DNA of 64,000 nucleotides from AWTP1-13 sp963840445 (GCA_963840445.1 CAWIZC010000037.1:1-64000), one strand, 5' to 3'; positions 54,930 to 63,612 are shown, counted from the stretch's first letter. Made by a program: numbers and translations. The notes: a model not told the origin generated them from the letters alone.

Positions 54930-55618
54930 CAGTACGAACCCAGATTGTCGATGTGGAAGTGATAGAGCGAGCGCGCCGAGCCGTAGCGCTTGAATTCGGA
55001 TACATCGACCTCGCCGCCCAGCTTGGCCGCATCCAGCAGCCGCCGCAGCTCCTTCCTATGCTCATCGCGAAGCCGCTTCTCGATGCAGTCGGCGCCGAGG
55101 CTCTTCGTCTTGCCGCGCACGTACAGCCGCGCCTCGTAGATGGAATCGCCCAGCGCCTCGCCGGCATCGCCCAGCACCACCAGGTTGCCGGCCTGCGCCA
55201 TGAACGCCGACATATGCCCGACCGAGCCCTTCACGACGATGTCGATGCCCTTCATGGAGATGCCGCAGCGCGCCGCCGCGTTGCCGTCCACCAGTAGCAG
55301 CCCGCCGCAGCCGGACGCACCCGCCGCCTGCGAGACATCGCCCGTCACATGCACCTGTCCCGACATCATGTTCTCGGCCACGCCCGGCCCGGCGTTGCCG
55401 TTGATGATCACGGTGGCGGCCTTGTTCATGCCGGCGCAGTAGTAGCCGACGTGACCCTCGATCTCGACGCGCACCGGCGCATCGATCCCCGCCGCCACGG
55501 CATGGGCGCCGCGTGGATTGAGCACGCGCCAGCGCCGCTCGTTGGTCTCGGGCGTGAGCCGATGCAGCGCCGCGTTCAGCTCGCGCAGCGGCTCGGCCGC
55601 GAGATCGACCGTGCGCAT
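54929..55618 (-). CDS. glxC: GlxC-type GXGXG-domain subunit
   Basis: 229 residues from ATG 55618. Right-handed beta-helix with GXGXG-type repeats: VEIEGHVGYYCAGMNKAATVII, GPGVAENMMSGQVHVTGD, GASGCGGLLLVDGNA, KGSVGHMSAFMAQAGNLVVLG. It matches the C-terminal domain of glutamate synthase alpha chain. In methylamine clusters it is mgsB. Overlaps glxB and glxD at both ends (ATGA-type overlaps), so the three are translated together. Confidence 0.87.
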   Translation of the reverse strand: MRTVDLAAEPLRELNAALHRLTPETNERRWRVLNPRGAHAVAAGIDAPVRVEIEGHVGYYCAGMNKAATVIINGNAGPGVAENMMSGQVHVTGDVSQAAGASGCGGLLLVDGNAAARCGISMKGIDIVVKGSVGHMSAFMAQAGNLVVLGDAGEALGDSIYEARLYVRGKTKSLGADCIEKRLRDEHRKELRRLLDAAKLGGEVDVSEFKRYGSARSLYHFHIDNLGSY

Positions 55619-56514
55619 CAATGGCGCTCCCAGAAATACACCTTGGCCGGCTCCGGCTCCCACACCTTGGCCGCGCCGACGCCCGGCAAATCCACCAGCG
55701 CGCGATACTCAGTGCCGAACGCCACCCAGCGCTCGGTTTCGGCCATCACCGCCGGCTTGCAGGCGATCGGATCGCGCAGCACACCGAAACCCGACTCGGT
55801 GCCGACCACGAACGTATAAAAGCCGTCGAGATCGCGCAGCGACGCATCGAGCGCCTCGCCCAGCGACGCGCCCTCGCGCAAGCGCCAGGTCAGGTAGCCC
55901 GCCGCCACCTCGCTGTCGTTGTCCGTCTCGAAGCTCAGCCCCTCGTGCACCAGCGTGCGCCGTACCGCATTGTGGTTGGACAGCGAGCCGTTGTGCACCA
56001 GGCACTGGTCGGCACCGGTGGTGAAGGGATGCGCGCCGTTGGTGGTCACCGCCAACTCGGTCGCCATGCGGGTGTGCCCGATGGCATGCGTGCCGCTCAT
56101 GCGCGCCAACTCGAAGCGCGTCGCCACCGTATCCGGCCGCCCGACCTCCTTGAAGATCTCCATGCGACGCCCGGCGCCAACCACCGTCACGTCCGGCGCC
56201 GAGGCCGCGATCGCATCGCGCACGGCCGTCTCGCGCGCGGTCGGCACCAGGATGGTCACATGCGTATCGCGCAGCACAGGCGCGATCGGGGTCCCCGCCG
56301 TCATGGCGAGCTTGCCCACCAGCTCCTGCAGCACCGCGGATGAAGGCCCACGCAGCGTCAGCTTGATCCGATCGGGCTGGCTGTCGCCGTACACGGCAAA
56401 CCCGGCCGAGTCCGGCCCGCGGTCGCACATGGTGGCGAGCATGCCGGCCACTAGGCCGCCGAGCTGCGGCTCCAGCGCCTTGTCCTTCAGGAACAGACCG
56501 ACGATGCCGCACAT
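55618..56514 (-). CDS. glxB: GlxB-type class II glutamine amidotransferase subunit
   Basis: 298 residues, opening MCGIVGLF, with catalytic Cys2 exposed after Met removal. CDRGPDSAGFAVYG and the ammonia-forming GHTRMATELAVTTNGAHPF and LVHNGSLSNHNAVRR blocks are all present. It corresponds to the N-terminal domain of glutamate synthase and to mgsA in N-methylglutamate clusters, where it handles gamma-glutamylmethylamide. First gene of the minus-strand operon, divergent from the XRE-cupin regulator. Confidence 0.88.
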   Translation of the reverse strand: MCGIVGLFLKDKALEPQLGGLVAGMLATMCDRGPDSAGFAVYGDSQPDRIKLTLRGPSSAVLQELVGKLAMTAGTPIAPVLRDTHVTILVPTARETAVRDAIAASAPDVTVVGAGRRMEIFKEVGRPDTVATRFELARMSGTHAIGHTRMATELAVTTNGAHPFTTGADQCLVHNGSLSNHNAVRRTLVHEGLSFETDNDSEVAAGYLTWRLREGASLGEALDASLRDLDGFYTFVVGTESGFGVLRDPIACKPAVMAETERWVAFGTEYRALVDLPGVGAAKVWEPEPAKVYFWERH

Positions 56515-56592
56515 GAATGGGGAAGCCTGCCGTGGATGCGAGGGTCCGTGACGCTCGCACGCGGTCGGCGTCCTGTCAATTAACAGGCACTA

Positions 56593-56613
56593 TTGTTTCT
56601 TTGGAGGAAACAA
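56593..56613. promoter_or_regulatory. TTGTTTC-N7-GAAACAA operator candidate
   Basis: Perfect 7-bp arms, 7-nt spacer, in the 282-nt gap between glxB (minus) and the XRE-cupin regulator (plus). The arm length and palindromic form fit a dimeric XRE site. A second inverted repeat, CCTGT-N6-ACAGG, lies at 56572-56587. Confidence 0.6.
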
Positions 56614-56648
56614 CGCTAAGGTGGGATCGGACCTTAGGTTCTCTTGTC

Positions 56649-56732
56649 ATGGTCGGGCTTGGCCCGACCATCCATCCATCCGCTTGCTCAGGAGCTGCTG
56701 GATGGCTGGATCCTCGGGACAAGCTCGAGGAT
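56649..56732. repeat. Nested hairpin repeat between operator and regulator
   Basis: ATGGTCGGGC (56649-56658) pairs with GCCCGACCAT (56662-56671). ATCCTCG (56710-56716) pairs with CGAGGAT (56726-56732). ATCCATCC pairs loosely with GGATGGCTGGAT between them. Sequences of this form are dispersed in Bradyrhizobium-type genomes. It lies in the regulator's 5' region. Confidence 0.55.
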
Positions 56733-56796
56733 GACAGCGGGAATCATCTAATCGATCGGAGCACTCGCTCGCGCCGCTGTCCTCGACGAGACTGCC

Positions 56797-57459
56797 ATGC
56801 CCCGCTCCAAGACGAAGCCATCTCCATCTCCCGCCGCATCCGGCGACGACGACCTCACCACCGGCTCATCCGCGCCCAGCGGCGCGCCGCGCAGCCTGGA
56901 GGCCAACATCGGCGCCGAGGTGCGGCGCCTGCGCAAGTCGCTCGACCTCACCGTCGCCGAGCTCGGCGCGGCAGCCTCCATCTCCGCCGGCATGCTGTCC
57001 AAGATCGAGAACGGCGGCATCTCGCCCTCGCTCGCCACTCTCGACGCGCTCGCCAAGGCCCTCAACGTGCCGATCAGCGGTCTGTTCGCCGAGACCGAGG
57101 AGCGTCGCGACTGCTCGTTCGTGAAGGCCGGCTCCGGCGTGCGCATCGAGCGGCGCGGCACCAAGGCCGGCCATCTCTACGACCTGCTCGGCCATTCGCT
57201 GGCCGGTGACCTCGGCGTCGAGCCGTACCTCATCACGCTCCGCAAGGGCGCCGCGCCCTACACCAGCTTCCGCCACGCCGGTGTCGAGTTCCTCTACATG
57301 CTGTCGGGCCAGGTGCGCTACCGGCACGCCGACCGCACCTACCTGATGCAGCCAGGCGACGCGTTGTTCTTCGACGCCACCGCCCGCCACGGTCCCGAGC
57401 AACTGATCGAGACCCCCATGCAATACCTCTCGATCATCATCTACCCAAAGCGCGCGTAG
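56797..57459 (+). CDS. XRE-family regulator with C-terminal cupin domain
   Basis: 220 residues. Disordered N-terminal tail of about 30 residues, HTH (IGAEVRRLRKSLDLTVAELGAAASISAGMLSKIENG) and cupin (FRHAGVEFLYMLSGQVRYRHADRTYLMQPGDALFF). Divergent from glxB, with a palindromic operator in between, so it most likely controls the glxBCD-glnT-sox cluster, and perhaps itself. XRE-cupin regulators accompany glutamine-synthetase-III/N-methylglutamate clusters in alphaproteobacteria. A decayed copy lies at 59518. Confidence 0.87.
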   Translation: MPRSKTKPSPSPAASGDDDLTTGSSAPSGAPRSLEANIGAEVRRLRKSLDLTVAELGAAASISAGMLSKIENGGISPSLATLDALAKALNVPISGLFAETEERRDCSFVKAGSGVRIERRGTKAGHLYDLLGHSLAGDLGVEPYLITLRKGAAPYTSFRHAGVEFLYMLSGQVRYRHADRTYLMQPGDALFFDATARHGPEQLIETPMQYLSIIIYPKRA

Positions 57460-58035
57460 CGTCGGCGGTGCTATAGCGCGGCGTCAGCTGCTATGGCTGA
57501 AGCGCGTGATCAGTCGGAGCCTTACCGAACCTGACCTACCCGTCGCGGAACTTGGTGGCACCGCGCATGCGATGTTGCGTTGCAATTCAGCGCGCAGTCA
57601 GACTTCGAAATCGCTCGTCAGATGCCGGAACACAGCAGCACATAAATTGATAGTCAGGACTTAGGCGAGCTATCAGTGAGCACTCCAGATTTGCTTTGCT
57701 TTCGTACTATTCTGGGCGTTTATTGTTCCGATTGCGGACTGCCCATGAGATGGCGATGGCCGAAGTCGCCGTCAACTTCGCGCGGCAGTGCGGGTGCCTT
57801 CGGCAGGCCGTAACTCGTCAGAAAATGCAAACTGCTTTTGGTGGGTGTCCTCGGCACCCCCCTGCGCGCATGCATCTGTAGGCACTCATCTTTCTCGCAA
57901 CTCGTTGCATGAAAGGCGGCGCGTGCGCTTGCCATGAACAATCCGCCCTGGCCTCCGCATGAGCCCCGCCAACTTTAATGATCCACCTCGTTCCAGAATT
58001 CTTTTGGGAAATGTCGCTCAAGAAGGGAACACATC
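57460..58035. other. Intergenic region without supportable gene
   Basis: About 575 nt after the regulator. Short frames here have no ribosome-binding site or recognisable content. It must contain the promoter of the DUF1326 gene, whose AAGGGAAC precedes the ATG. Confidence 0.4.
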
Positions 58036-58638
58036 ATGGCGTATCAACTTGAAGGGCGCCTGCTGGAAGTCTGCACGTGCAAAGCAATCTGCCCTTGCTG
58101 GGTGGGCGAGGATCCCGACGGCGGACATTGCGAGGGTCTTCTCGTTTGGCATATGGACAAGGGACAAGTGAACGGCGTCGATATCACCGGGCGCACGATC
58201 GCCGCAGTGGCGTATATCCCGGGCAACGCCCTGAAGGGCAACTGGAAGGCCGCCATCTATGTCGACGACGGCGCCAGCGCAGCACAGAAAGACGCGTTGC
58301 TGCAAGTCTATACCGGCAAGCTCGGCGGGCCGGTGGCACAACTCACTGCGCTGATCGGGCAGGTGGTGACGGTGGAGAGTGTGCCGATCACCTTCACTGT
58401 GAAGGAGGGCAAGGGCAGCGTGCGCATTGGCAAAGTCGCCGAGGCGGATGTGGAGCCGTTTCTTGGTGCGCATGGGGAGCCGACGGAACTCTCGCATTCC
58501 GTCTTTTCCACCATTCCGGGCTCGCCCGCCTATGTCGGTCGCGCGCCGCACTTCCGCGCCCGCCAGGACGGCACTGGGGTTAATGTTGATATCAAGGGCC
58601 ATAATTCCGTGCAGGGGCATTTCCTCTTCAACGGGTAG
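58036..58638 (+). CDS. DUF1326 domain protein
   Basis: 200 residues. N-terminal EVCTCKAICPCWVGEDPDGG is the conserved Cys-rich start of DUF1326 (CxCxxxCPCW pattern), likely a metal site. The rest is beta-rich (TITFTVKEGKGSVRIG). AAGGGAAC before the ATG. It is followed after 5 nt by a DUF2182 membrane protein; the two families are very often adjacent, suggesting a joint role in metal handling, but no function has been proven. Confidence 0.85.
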   Translation: MAYQLEGRLLEVCTCKAICPCWVGEDPDGGHCEGLLVWHMDKGQVNGVDITGRTIAAVAYIPGNALKGNWKAAIYVDDGASAAQKDALLQVYTGKLGGPVAQLTALIGQVVTVESVPITFTVKEGKGSVRIGKVAEADVEPFLGAHGEPTELSHSVFSTIPGSPAYVGRAPHFRARQDGTGVNVDIKGHNSVQGHFLFNG

Positions 58639-58643
58639 CGACG

Positions 58644-59432
58644 GTGCGCCGCCTTACGGGGGAGGGTGCCTTCCCTCCGCTTGCACTCGCCCTCATCGCG
58701 CTTGCTTGGATCACGCTACTCGTCTGGGAAGCGGGTCCCTATGGCCGCTACCTGAACCATGGAGATTGGACCGCACTGGGCCTCGCCGGCGCGATCTGCG
58801 CATCGGTGCCGGCGGGCGGGATTGTCTTTCCCGGGCTGCTCTACGTCACTGGCTGGACCGTGATGTCGGCGGCGATGATGCTGCCGACCGCGCTGCCGCT
58901 GATCCGTCTGTTCGACCGTATGATCTCCGACCGGCCAAACCGGGCGACGCTGCACGCTCTCCTGATCGCGGGCTATCTTCTGGCCTGGGGCGGATTCGGC
59001 GTCGCGGCCCATGTCTTGGATGCCGGATTGCACGCGCTGCTGGCCGGCTCCGCCTGGCTTATCACGCATGCATGGATACCTGGCGTCGCGGTGCTGGCGG
59101 TGGCGGGATTGTTTCAATTCTCCAGCCTGAAATATCATTGCCTGGATGCCTGCCGCACCCCATTCGCCTTCATTGCCGGCCATTGGCACGGACCCCGCCC
59201 GCACCGGGAGGCCTTCGGGCTGGGCATCGCGCACGGGCTCTACTGCATTGGCTGTTGTTGGGCGCTGATGATGCTGATGTTCCTGGTCGGCACCGGCAGC
59301 TTCGGCTGGATGCTACTGCTCGGCCTGATCATGGCCGCTGAAAAGAACCACCGATGGGGGCGCCATCTGGCGATGCCCTTAGGAGCCATATTGCTCGCCA
59401 TTGCCGCACTGATCGCGTTGCTGCAAGTCTGA
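58644..59432 (+). CDS. DUF2182 metal-binding membrane protein
   Basis: 262 residues with about six or seven membrane spans (LIALAWITLLVWEAG, WTVMSAAMMLPTALPLIRLF, VAVLAVAGLFQFSSLKYHCL, ...). Conserved MSAAMMLPTA, KYHCLDACRTP and GLYCIGCCWALMMLMF carry Cys/Met/His residues that could ligate a metal. Five nt after the DUF1326 gene; a normal pair. Confidence 0.83.
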   Translation: MRRLTGEGAFPPLALALIALAWITLLVWEAGPYGRYLNHGDWTALGLAGAICASVPAGGIVFPGLLYVTGWTVMSAAMMLPTALPLIRLFDRMISDRPNRATLHALLIAGYLLAWGGFGVAAHVLDAGLHALLAGSAWLITHAWIPGVAVLAVAGLFQFSSLKYHCLDACRTPFAFIAGHWHGPRPHREAFGLGIAHGLYCIGCCWALMMLMFLVGTGSFGWMLLLGLIMAAEKNHRWGRHLAMPLGAILLAIAALIALLQV

Positions 59433-59517
59433 CCGATAGACACTCGGGTTTTGCAATTGCGCCCTGCCTTTCGTTTCGGGTAGGCAATTTACCGGCGCGG
59501 ATTGCGCATCGGCTAAT

Positions 59518-59901
59518 CGGCCCCGAGCGGCCTGCCGCGGAGCCTCGAGGGCAACATCGGCACAGAGGTGCCCTGTTCAGCGAGACCGAGGAGCGGCGCG
59601 ACTGCTGGTTCGCGAAGGCCGGCCACCTCTACGATCTGCTCGGCCATTCGCTGGCCGGCGACCTCGGCGTCGAGACCTACTCAGGATGGACGCAGCGCCC
59701 TAGACCAGCTTGCTCCGCGCCGGCGTCGCGTTGCTCTACATGCTGACGGGCCAGGTGCGCTACCGGCACGCCGACCGCACCTACCTGATGCAGCCGGGCG
59801 ACGCGCTGTTCTTCGACGCCGCCGCCCGCCACGGCCCCGAGCAGCTGATCCAGATCCCCATGCAATACCTCTCGATCATCATCTATCCCAAGCGCGGCTA
59901 G
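59518..59901 (+). pseudogene. Decayed copy of the XRE-cupin regulator
   Basis: Parts of the regulator at 56797 reappear: 59518-59570 matches its N-terminal segment, then the copy jumps directly to ETEERRDCWFAKAGHLYDLLGHSLAGDLGVE, so the DNA-binding HTH (about 55 codons) is deleted. The segment near VRIERRGT is also missing. After a further break, 59710-59901 encodes YMLTGQVRYRHADRTYLM and ends IIIYPKRG. The frame is broken between the blocks. A nonfunctional tandem-type duplicate. Confidence 0.82.
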
Positions 59902-60117
59902 TCTAACGCTCTGATTGCAGGCGACAGTCTCTGGGGGAACGGACAGGCGCGCGTGTCTGTCGCCGGGCATCGAACAGACGAGCTGTGCGTCGGGAGACCC
60001 ATCCGAGACACTGCGGGCAGCCCACACCTCGCATCTCAGGCTTCCAATCAGCCCACAGAATGCCTACCATTCACGTGGACCGGGAACCACCGGCCAGAAC
60101 CTCGAGGGAGGAACATA

Positions 60118-60654
60118 ATGAGTCGTTTGACTATAACGGCGGGCGCTGTGTGTGTTGCACTCTTGACCAGCACCGGGGCCTTCGCCCAGGTGCAGGCTGA
60201 TCCCAACAATCCGAACGAAAACATTCCCGAGGCGATGAACCTGCCGTCGTATGGCGAGCCGATCAACACCGAGACCGCCAAGAAAGTTGCCGCCGGTGCC
60301 ATCGCAGAAGCCAAGAAGCGCAACTGGAACGGCCTGTGCATTGCGGTGGTGGGTCCCTCGGGCGACCTGGTCTATTTCGAGAAACAGGACAACTGCCAGT
60401 TTGCATCCGTCTCGATCTCGCAGCACAAAGCGCGCACCGCGGCGCGCTATCGGCGCCCGACGCTGGTGTTCGAGCGTTTGCTGGGCAAGGGTGACTTCTT
60501 TGCCTACATGGTGACCCTTGACGACGTGATCGCCTCGCGCGGCGGCAACCCACTCGTAGTCGGCGGCAAGGTGATCGGCGCCATCGGTGTGAGCGGCGGC
60601 AGCGGCTCGCAGGACGATGTGGTCTCGCAGGCCGGCGTGGCGGCACTGAATTAA
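60118..60654 (+). CDS. Exported GlcG/HbpS-like heme-binding protein (DUF336 family)
   Basis: 178 residues. ATG 60118 with GGAGGAAC directly before. Signal peptide LTITAGAVCVALLTSTGAFA. GlcG/HbpS core: AIAEAKKRNWNGLCIAVVGPSGDLVYFEKQDN and FAYMVTLDDVIASRGGNPLVVGGKVIGAIGVSGGSG. Secreted members bind heme or tetrapyrroles or help sense redox stress. The earlier open frame starting at 59953 is the shadow of non-coding DNA. Confidence 0.83.
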   Translation: MSRLTITAGAVCVALLTSTGAFAQVQADPNNPNENIPEAMNLPSYGEPINTETAKKVAAGAIAEAKKRNWNGLCIAVVGPSGDLVYFEKQDNCQFASVSISQHKARTAARYRRPTLVFERLLGKGDFFAYMVTLDDVIASRGGNPLVVGGKVIGAIGVSGGSGSQDDVVSQAGVAALN

Positions 60655-60675
60655 CACCGCGACATTGATGAGAAA

Positions 60676-60700
60676 CCCGCCGGAAAAAAAGCCCGGCGGG
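60676..60700 (+). terminator. Hairpin after the GlcG-like gene
   Basis: CCCGCCGG pairs with CCGGCGGG around an A-rich loop (AAAAAAAGC). No T-run follows on the plus strand, so termination is uncertain. Confidence 0.45.
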
Positions 60701-60945
60701 CGGATCCTCAGGTCTGCTTGCGGGGACAGAAGAGAAGGGTCGCGAAGCTGAGGCACGGCTGCGTCTAATCCCTGCGCAGTCCCGGGCTCCAGCTCGCGGC
60801 GACCTGGAAATCGCACATACGCCTTGTTGGCGAGTGCCTGCGACGCTACGGTCCCGACCGACGGCTCTCCTTTCCCGACCAGTTCAAGCGAAAGACCCGC
60901 AGCGCCGGGCCGCGATAGGCTGCCGTATTTGTCTGCGAGGGGTGC

Positions 60946-62175
60946 ATGTCGACCACCGCTTCGATCGATCCCGATCGGCCCGCCGATGCGGCACTCACCA
61001 AGGCTGCAAAGCGGCGTGCGCTCGGCGTTGCGTGTGGCGCACACGCTCTGCACGACGGCTATACCGATCTGATCTGGCTGGCTCTGCCGATCTGGCAGGC
61101 CGAGTTCGGCCTGAGCTATGCCGCGGTCGGCCTGCTGCGCATGATTTACAGTGGCACCATGGCGAGCCTGCAGATCCCGGCCTCGCGCCTTGCGGACCGG
61201 ATCGGTGACGGCACCGTGCTGGCCTTGGGCACGGCCGTGTGCGGCCTGAGCTACTGCCTTGCAGGGGCCGGCCATGATTATCTATGGCTGGCGGCTGCGC
61301 TGTTCCTGGGCGGCCTCGGGGCGGCCACGCAGCACCCGATCGGCTCGGCACTGGTGACGCGCGCCTTCACGGGCGCGCGTGCGTTCACGGCCTTCGGCAC
61401 TTACAATTTCTCCGGCGATGTCGGCAAGGTTCTGCTCCCTGCCTCGGCCGCGACGCTGATGCTGTTCATGCCGTGGCGGCCGGCCTACGGCCTCCTCGGG
61501 TTCGTCGGCATCGCGGCAGCCGTGGCCATATTCCTGCTGACCCCACGCCTCGCTCGGGAGCCTGGTACGGCGCAGGAGACCGCTACTCAGGAGGCCCGGA
61601 CAGAAGCGCGGGACGCGCATCGGAGGTTCGGGTTTGGCATTCTCATCGCTTTCGGTATCGCCGATAGCGTCGTACGCGGTGCGTTTTTCGTGCTGTTGCC
61701 GTTTCTGCTGATTAGCAAGGGCGCAGCGGTGGTCACCTCCGGATTGGCACTGACACTGGTCTTCGTCGGCGGCGCCGCCGGCAAGCTCGCCTGTGGATGG
61801 ATCGCCAGATGGCTCGGCATGGTCGCCACCATCGCCGTGGCCCAGACCCTGACCGCCGCCGGAATATTGGCCGTCCTGCTTCTTCCGCTGAACTTCGCGC
61901 TGTTGTTGCTGCCCTTGTTGGGGATTGCCCTCAACGGGGTCACGACGGTGATCTATGGATCGGTGGCGAACTATGCGGCGCCGGGACGGCGCGCCCACGC
62001 GCTCAGTGTGTTCTACACGGTCGCTCTCGGCGGCGCCGCCGTCTCGCCGCCGCTGAGCGGCCTGGTCGGCGATCTCATCGGCATCCCCAGCGCCATCTTT
62101 GTGGTGTCGTTGCTCGTGCTGGCCACCATCCCGCTTGCTTTTTCGCTCAGGACCGAAAGCGGCGCTCTGATCTGA
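60946..62175 (+). CDS. MFS transporter, fosmidomycin-resistance-like subgroup
   Basis: 409 residues, about 12 membrane spans. The opening ACGAHALHDGYTDLIWLALPIWQAEFGLSY, with the Asp/His pair in the first span, and the GSALVTRAF motif after the fourth span resemble Fsr-type drug exporters. Second half: FGIADSVVRGAFFVLLPFLL and VSPPLSGLVGDLIGIPSAIF. Substrate unknown; small-molecule efflux is likely. Confidence 0.85.
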   Translation: MSTTASIDPDRPADAALTKAAKRRALGVACGAHALHDGYTDLIWLALPIWQAEFGLSYAAVGLLRMIYSGTMASLQIPASRLADRIGDGTVLALGTAVCGLSYCLAGAGHDYLWLAAALFLGGLGAATQHPIGSALVTRAFTGARAFTAFGTYNFSGDVGKVLLPASAATLMLFMPWRPAYGLLGFVGIAAAVAIFLLTPRLAREPGTAQETATQEARTEARDAHRRFGFGILIAFGIADSVVRGAFFVLLPFLLISKGAAVVTSGLALTLVFVGGAAGKLACGWIARWLGMVATIAVAQTLTAAGILAVLLLPLNFALLLLPLLGIALNGVTTVIYGSVANYAAPGRRAHALSVFYTVALGGAAVSPPLSGLVGDLIGIPSAIFVVSLLVLATIPLAFSLRTESGALI

Positions 62176-62492
62176 GATCAGCCGAGCAGCGGCCGCAATG
62201 GGACGCTGCGTGTCTGTCTCGGGTCGCCGAGGCGCGAGGGCCTGCAATGTCTCTGCATGGCCCCTTGACACGAGTTTTCCATGTGTCCGCTACCCGGCCA
62301 TGCGAGACCCGGTCTTGTTGCTTCGTGTACAGACTGTGGGTGCCAAATGCCGGTTTGGTTGTGCGCTCAGCGAGAATATCCGCCCCAACAGAGCCCTGGC
62401 ATCGCCCAAATGCCCGCCCAAACCCGCCAAGTTCGGCTGGCAACATCAGATCTGCGGGACGACCAAACCTCAATGTGAACGGGTGATGACAC
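62176..62492. other. Intergenic region without supportable gene
   Basis: About 317 nt between the MFS and SDR genes. Overlapping short frames exist on both strands but show no recognisable domain or clear ribosome-binding site. Confidence 0.4.
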
Positions 62493-63437
62493 ATGAGTAG
62501 CGTGTTCGCGCGTTTGTCCCTGGCAGCCCCGCATGCTTACTTACCGCAATTCATCCGCGAGGCGATTGCAGCCAAGCCTCCAGAGCGCCTGCCAAGCATG
62601 GTGGGGAAGACCTGCGTCATCACCGGCGCCACGTCCGGCATCGGCCGGGCCGCGGCCGAAGCGTTGGCCGCCATGGGCGCGCGCATTGTCATGGTGGCCC
62701 GCAACAAGCAACGCGGCGAGGCCATGCTCACGAGGCTGCGCGACCGCTTCCCGCGGGCAACGCACACTATCCACTATGCCGACCTGCTTCGGCTTGCCGA
62801 GGTCAAGTGGGTGGCAGCAGAGATCGCCGCGGCGGAGCCGCGCGTCGACGTTTTGCTCAACAATGCCGGGGCGATGTTCGCGTCGCGCCAGATCACACCG
62901 GAAGGCTTCGAGCGCACATTCGCGCTCAATCATGTCGCCCCGTTCGTGCTGACCCACGGTCTGCGCGAGCGCCTGTTTGCGGCGGCGCCGGCGCGGGTCG
63001 TCAATACGGCAGGCTGCCTGCATCATCTTGCCACCCTGCATCTGGACGATCTCAGGCTCGAGCACAGGTACGACGCGTTCTATGCCTACGCGCACGCGAA
63101 GCTGTGTTGCGTGCTGTTCACGCGTGAACTCGCCCGCCGCTGGGCCAGCCAGCAGATCACCGTCAATTGCGTGCATCCCGGCGAGGTGGCGACGAGCTTC
63201 GGCTACCGGTCCGGCGGACTGATCCCCTATGCATTCGCGCTCATCCACCTGTTCGGGAGTTCGCCCGAGACGGGTGCGCGTCGGCTCGTACGACTGGCGT
63301 CGGCGCGCGAATTTGCCGGAACGACCGGCCGCTATTTTTACAAGGAGAAGCTGTCGCGTCCCAACCCGCTGGCCGAGGATGACGAGAATGCTGAGCGGCT
63401 GTGGCAGGCGACCGCCAGCTTGGTCGAGATGGAATGA
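62493..63437 (+). CDS. Short-chain dehydrogenase/reductase (classical SDR)
   Basis: 314 residues. NAD(P)-binding TGATSGIGRAAAEAL at about 46-60, the NNAG block (VLLNNAGAMFASR) and the catalytic YAYAHAK (Tyr-x-x-x-Lys) near 195-201. Arg after the second strand (MVARNKQRGEA) suggests NADPH use. N-terminal 40 residues precede the core. The retinol-dehydrogenase-like subgroup is likely; the substrate is unknown. No operon partner is obvious. Confidence 0.87.
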   Translation: MSSVFARLSLAAPHAYLPQFIREAIAAKPPERLPSMVGKTCVITGATSGIGRAAAEALAAMGARIVMVARNKQRGEAMLTRLRDRFPRATHTIHYADLLRLAEVKWVAAEIAAAEPRVDVLLNNAGAMFASRQITPEGFERTFALNHVAPFVLTHGLRERLFAAAPARVVNTAGCLHHLATLHLDDLRLEHRYDAFYAYAHAKLCCVLFTRELARRWASQQITVNCVHPGEVATSFGYRSGGLIPYAFALIHLFGSSPETGARRLVRLASAREFAGTTGRYFYKEKLSRPNPLAEDDENAERLWQATASLVEME

Positions 63438-63489
63438 TCGCTGCGTTTCCGGCAGCTTCAGATAAGTACGGGCGGTAGCCGGACGGCGC

Positions 63490-63612
63490 CGCTGCTGCTG
63501 CCCGTATTGGGGTTGCCCCCAACGGGTCACTCGTGCTGGCCACCATGGCACTCGCTTTTGCGCTTAGGACCGAGAGCGGCGCGCTGAGATCGATCGAGCA
63601 GCGGCCGAAGAC
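63490..63612 (+). pseudogene. Remnant of an MFS gene 3' end
   Basis: Two short blocks repeat the MFS gene at 60946: 63494-63523 resembles 61909-61938 (LLPLLGIALNGV region) and 63535-63610 resembles 62119-62193 (the end with LAFSLRTESGAL and the following GAGCAGCGGCCG). About 180 nt between them is missing. Frame is not maintained. An old paralogue remnant or partial duplication separated from its source by the SDR gene. Confidence 0.7.
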
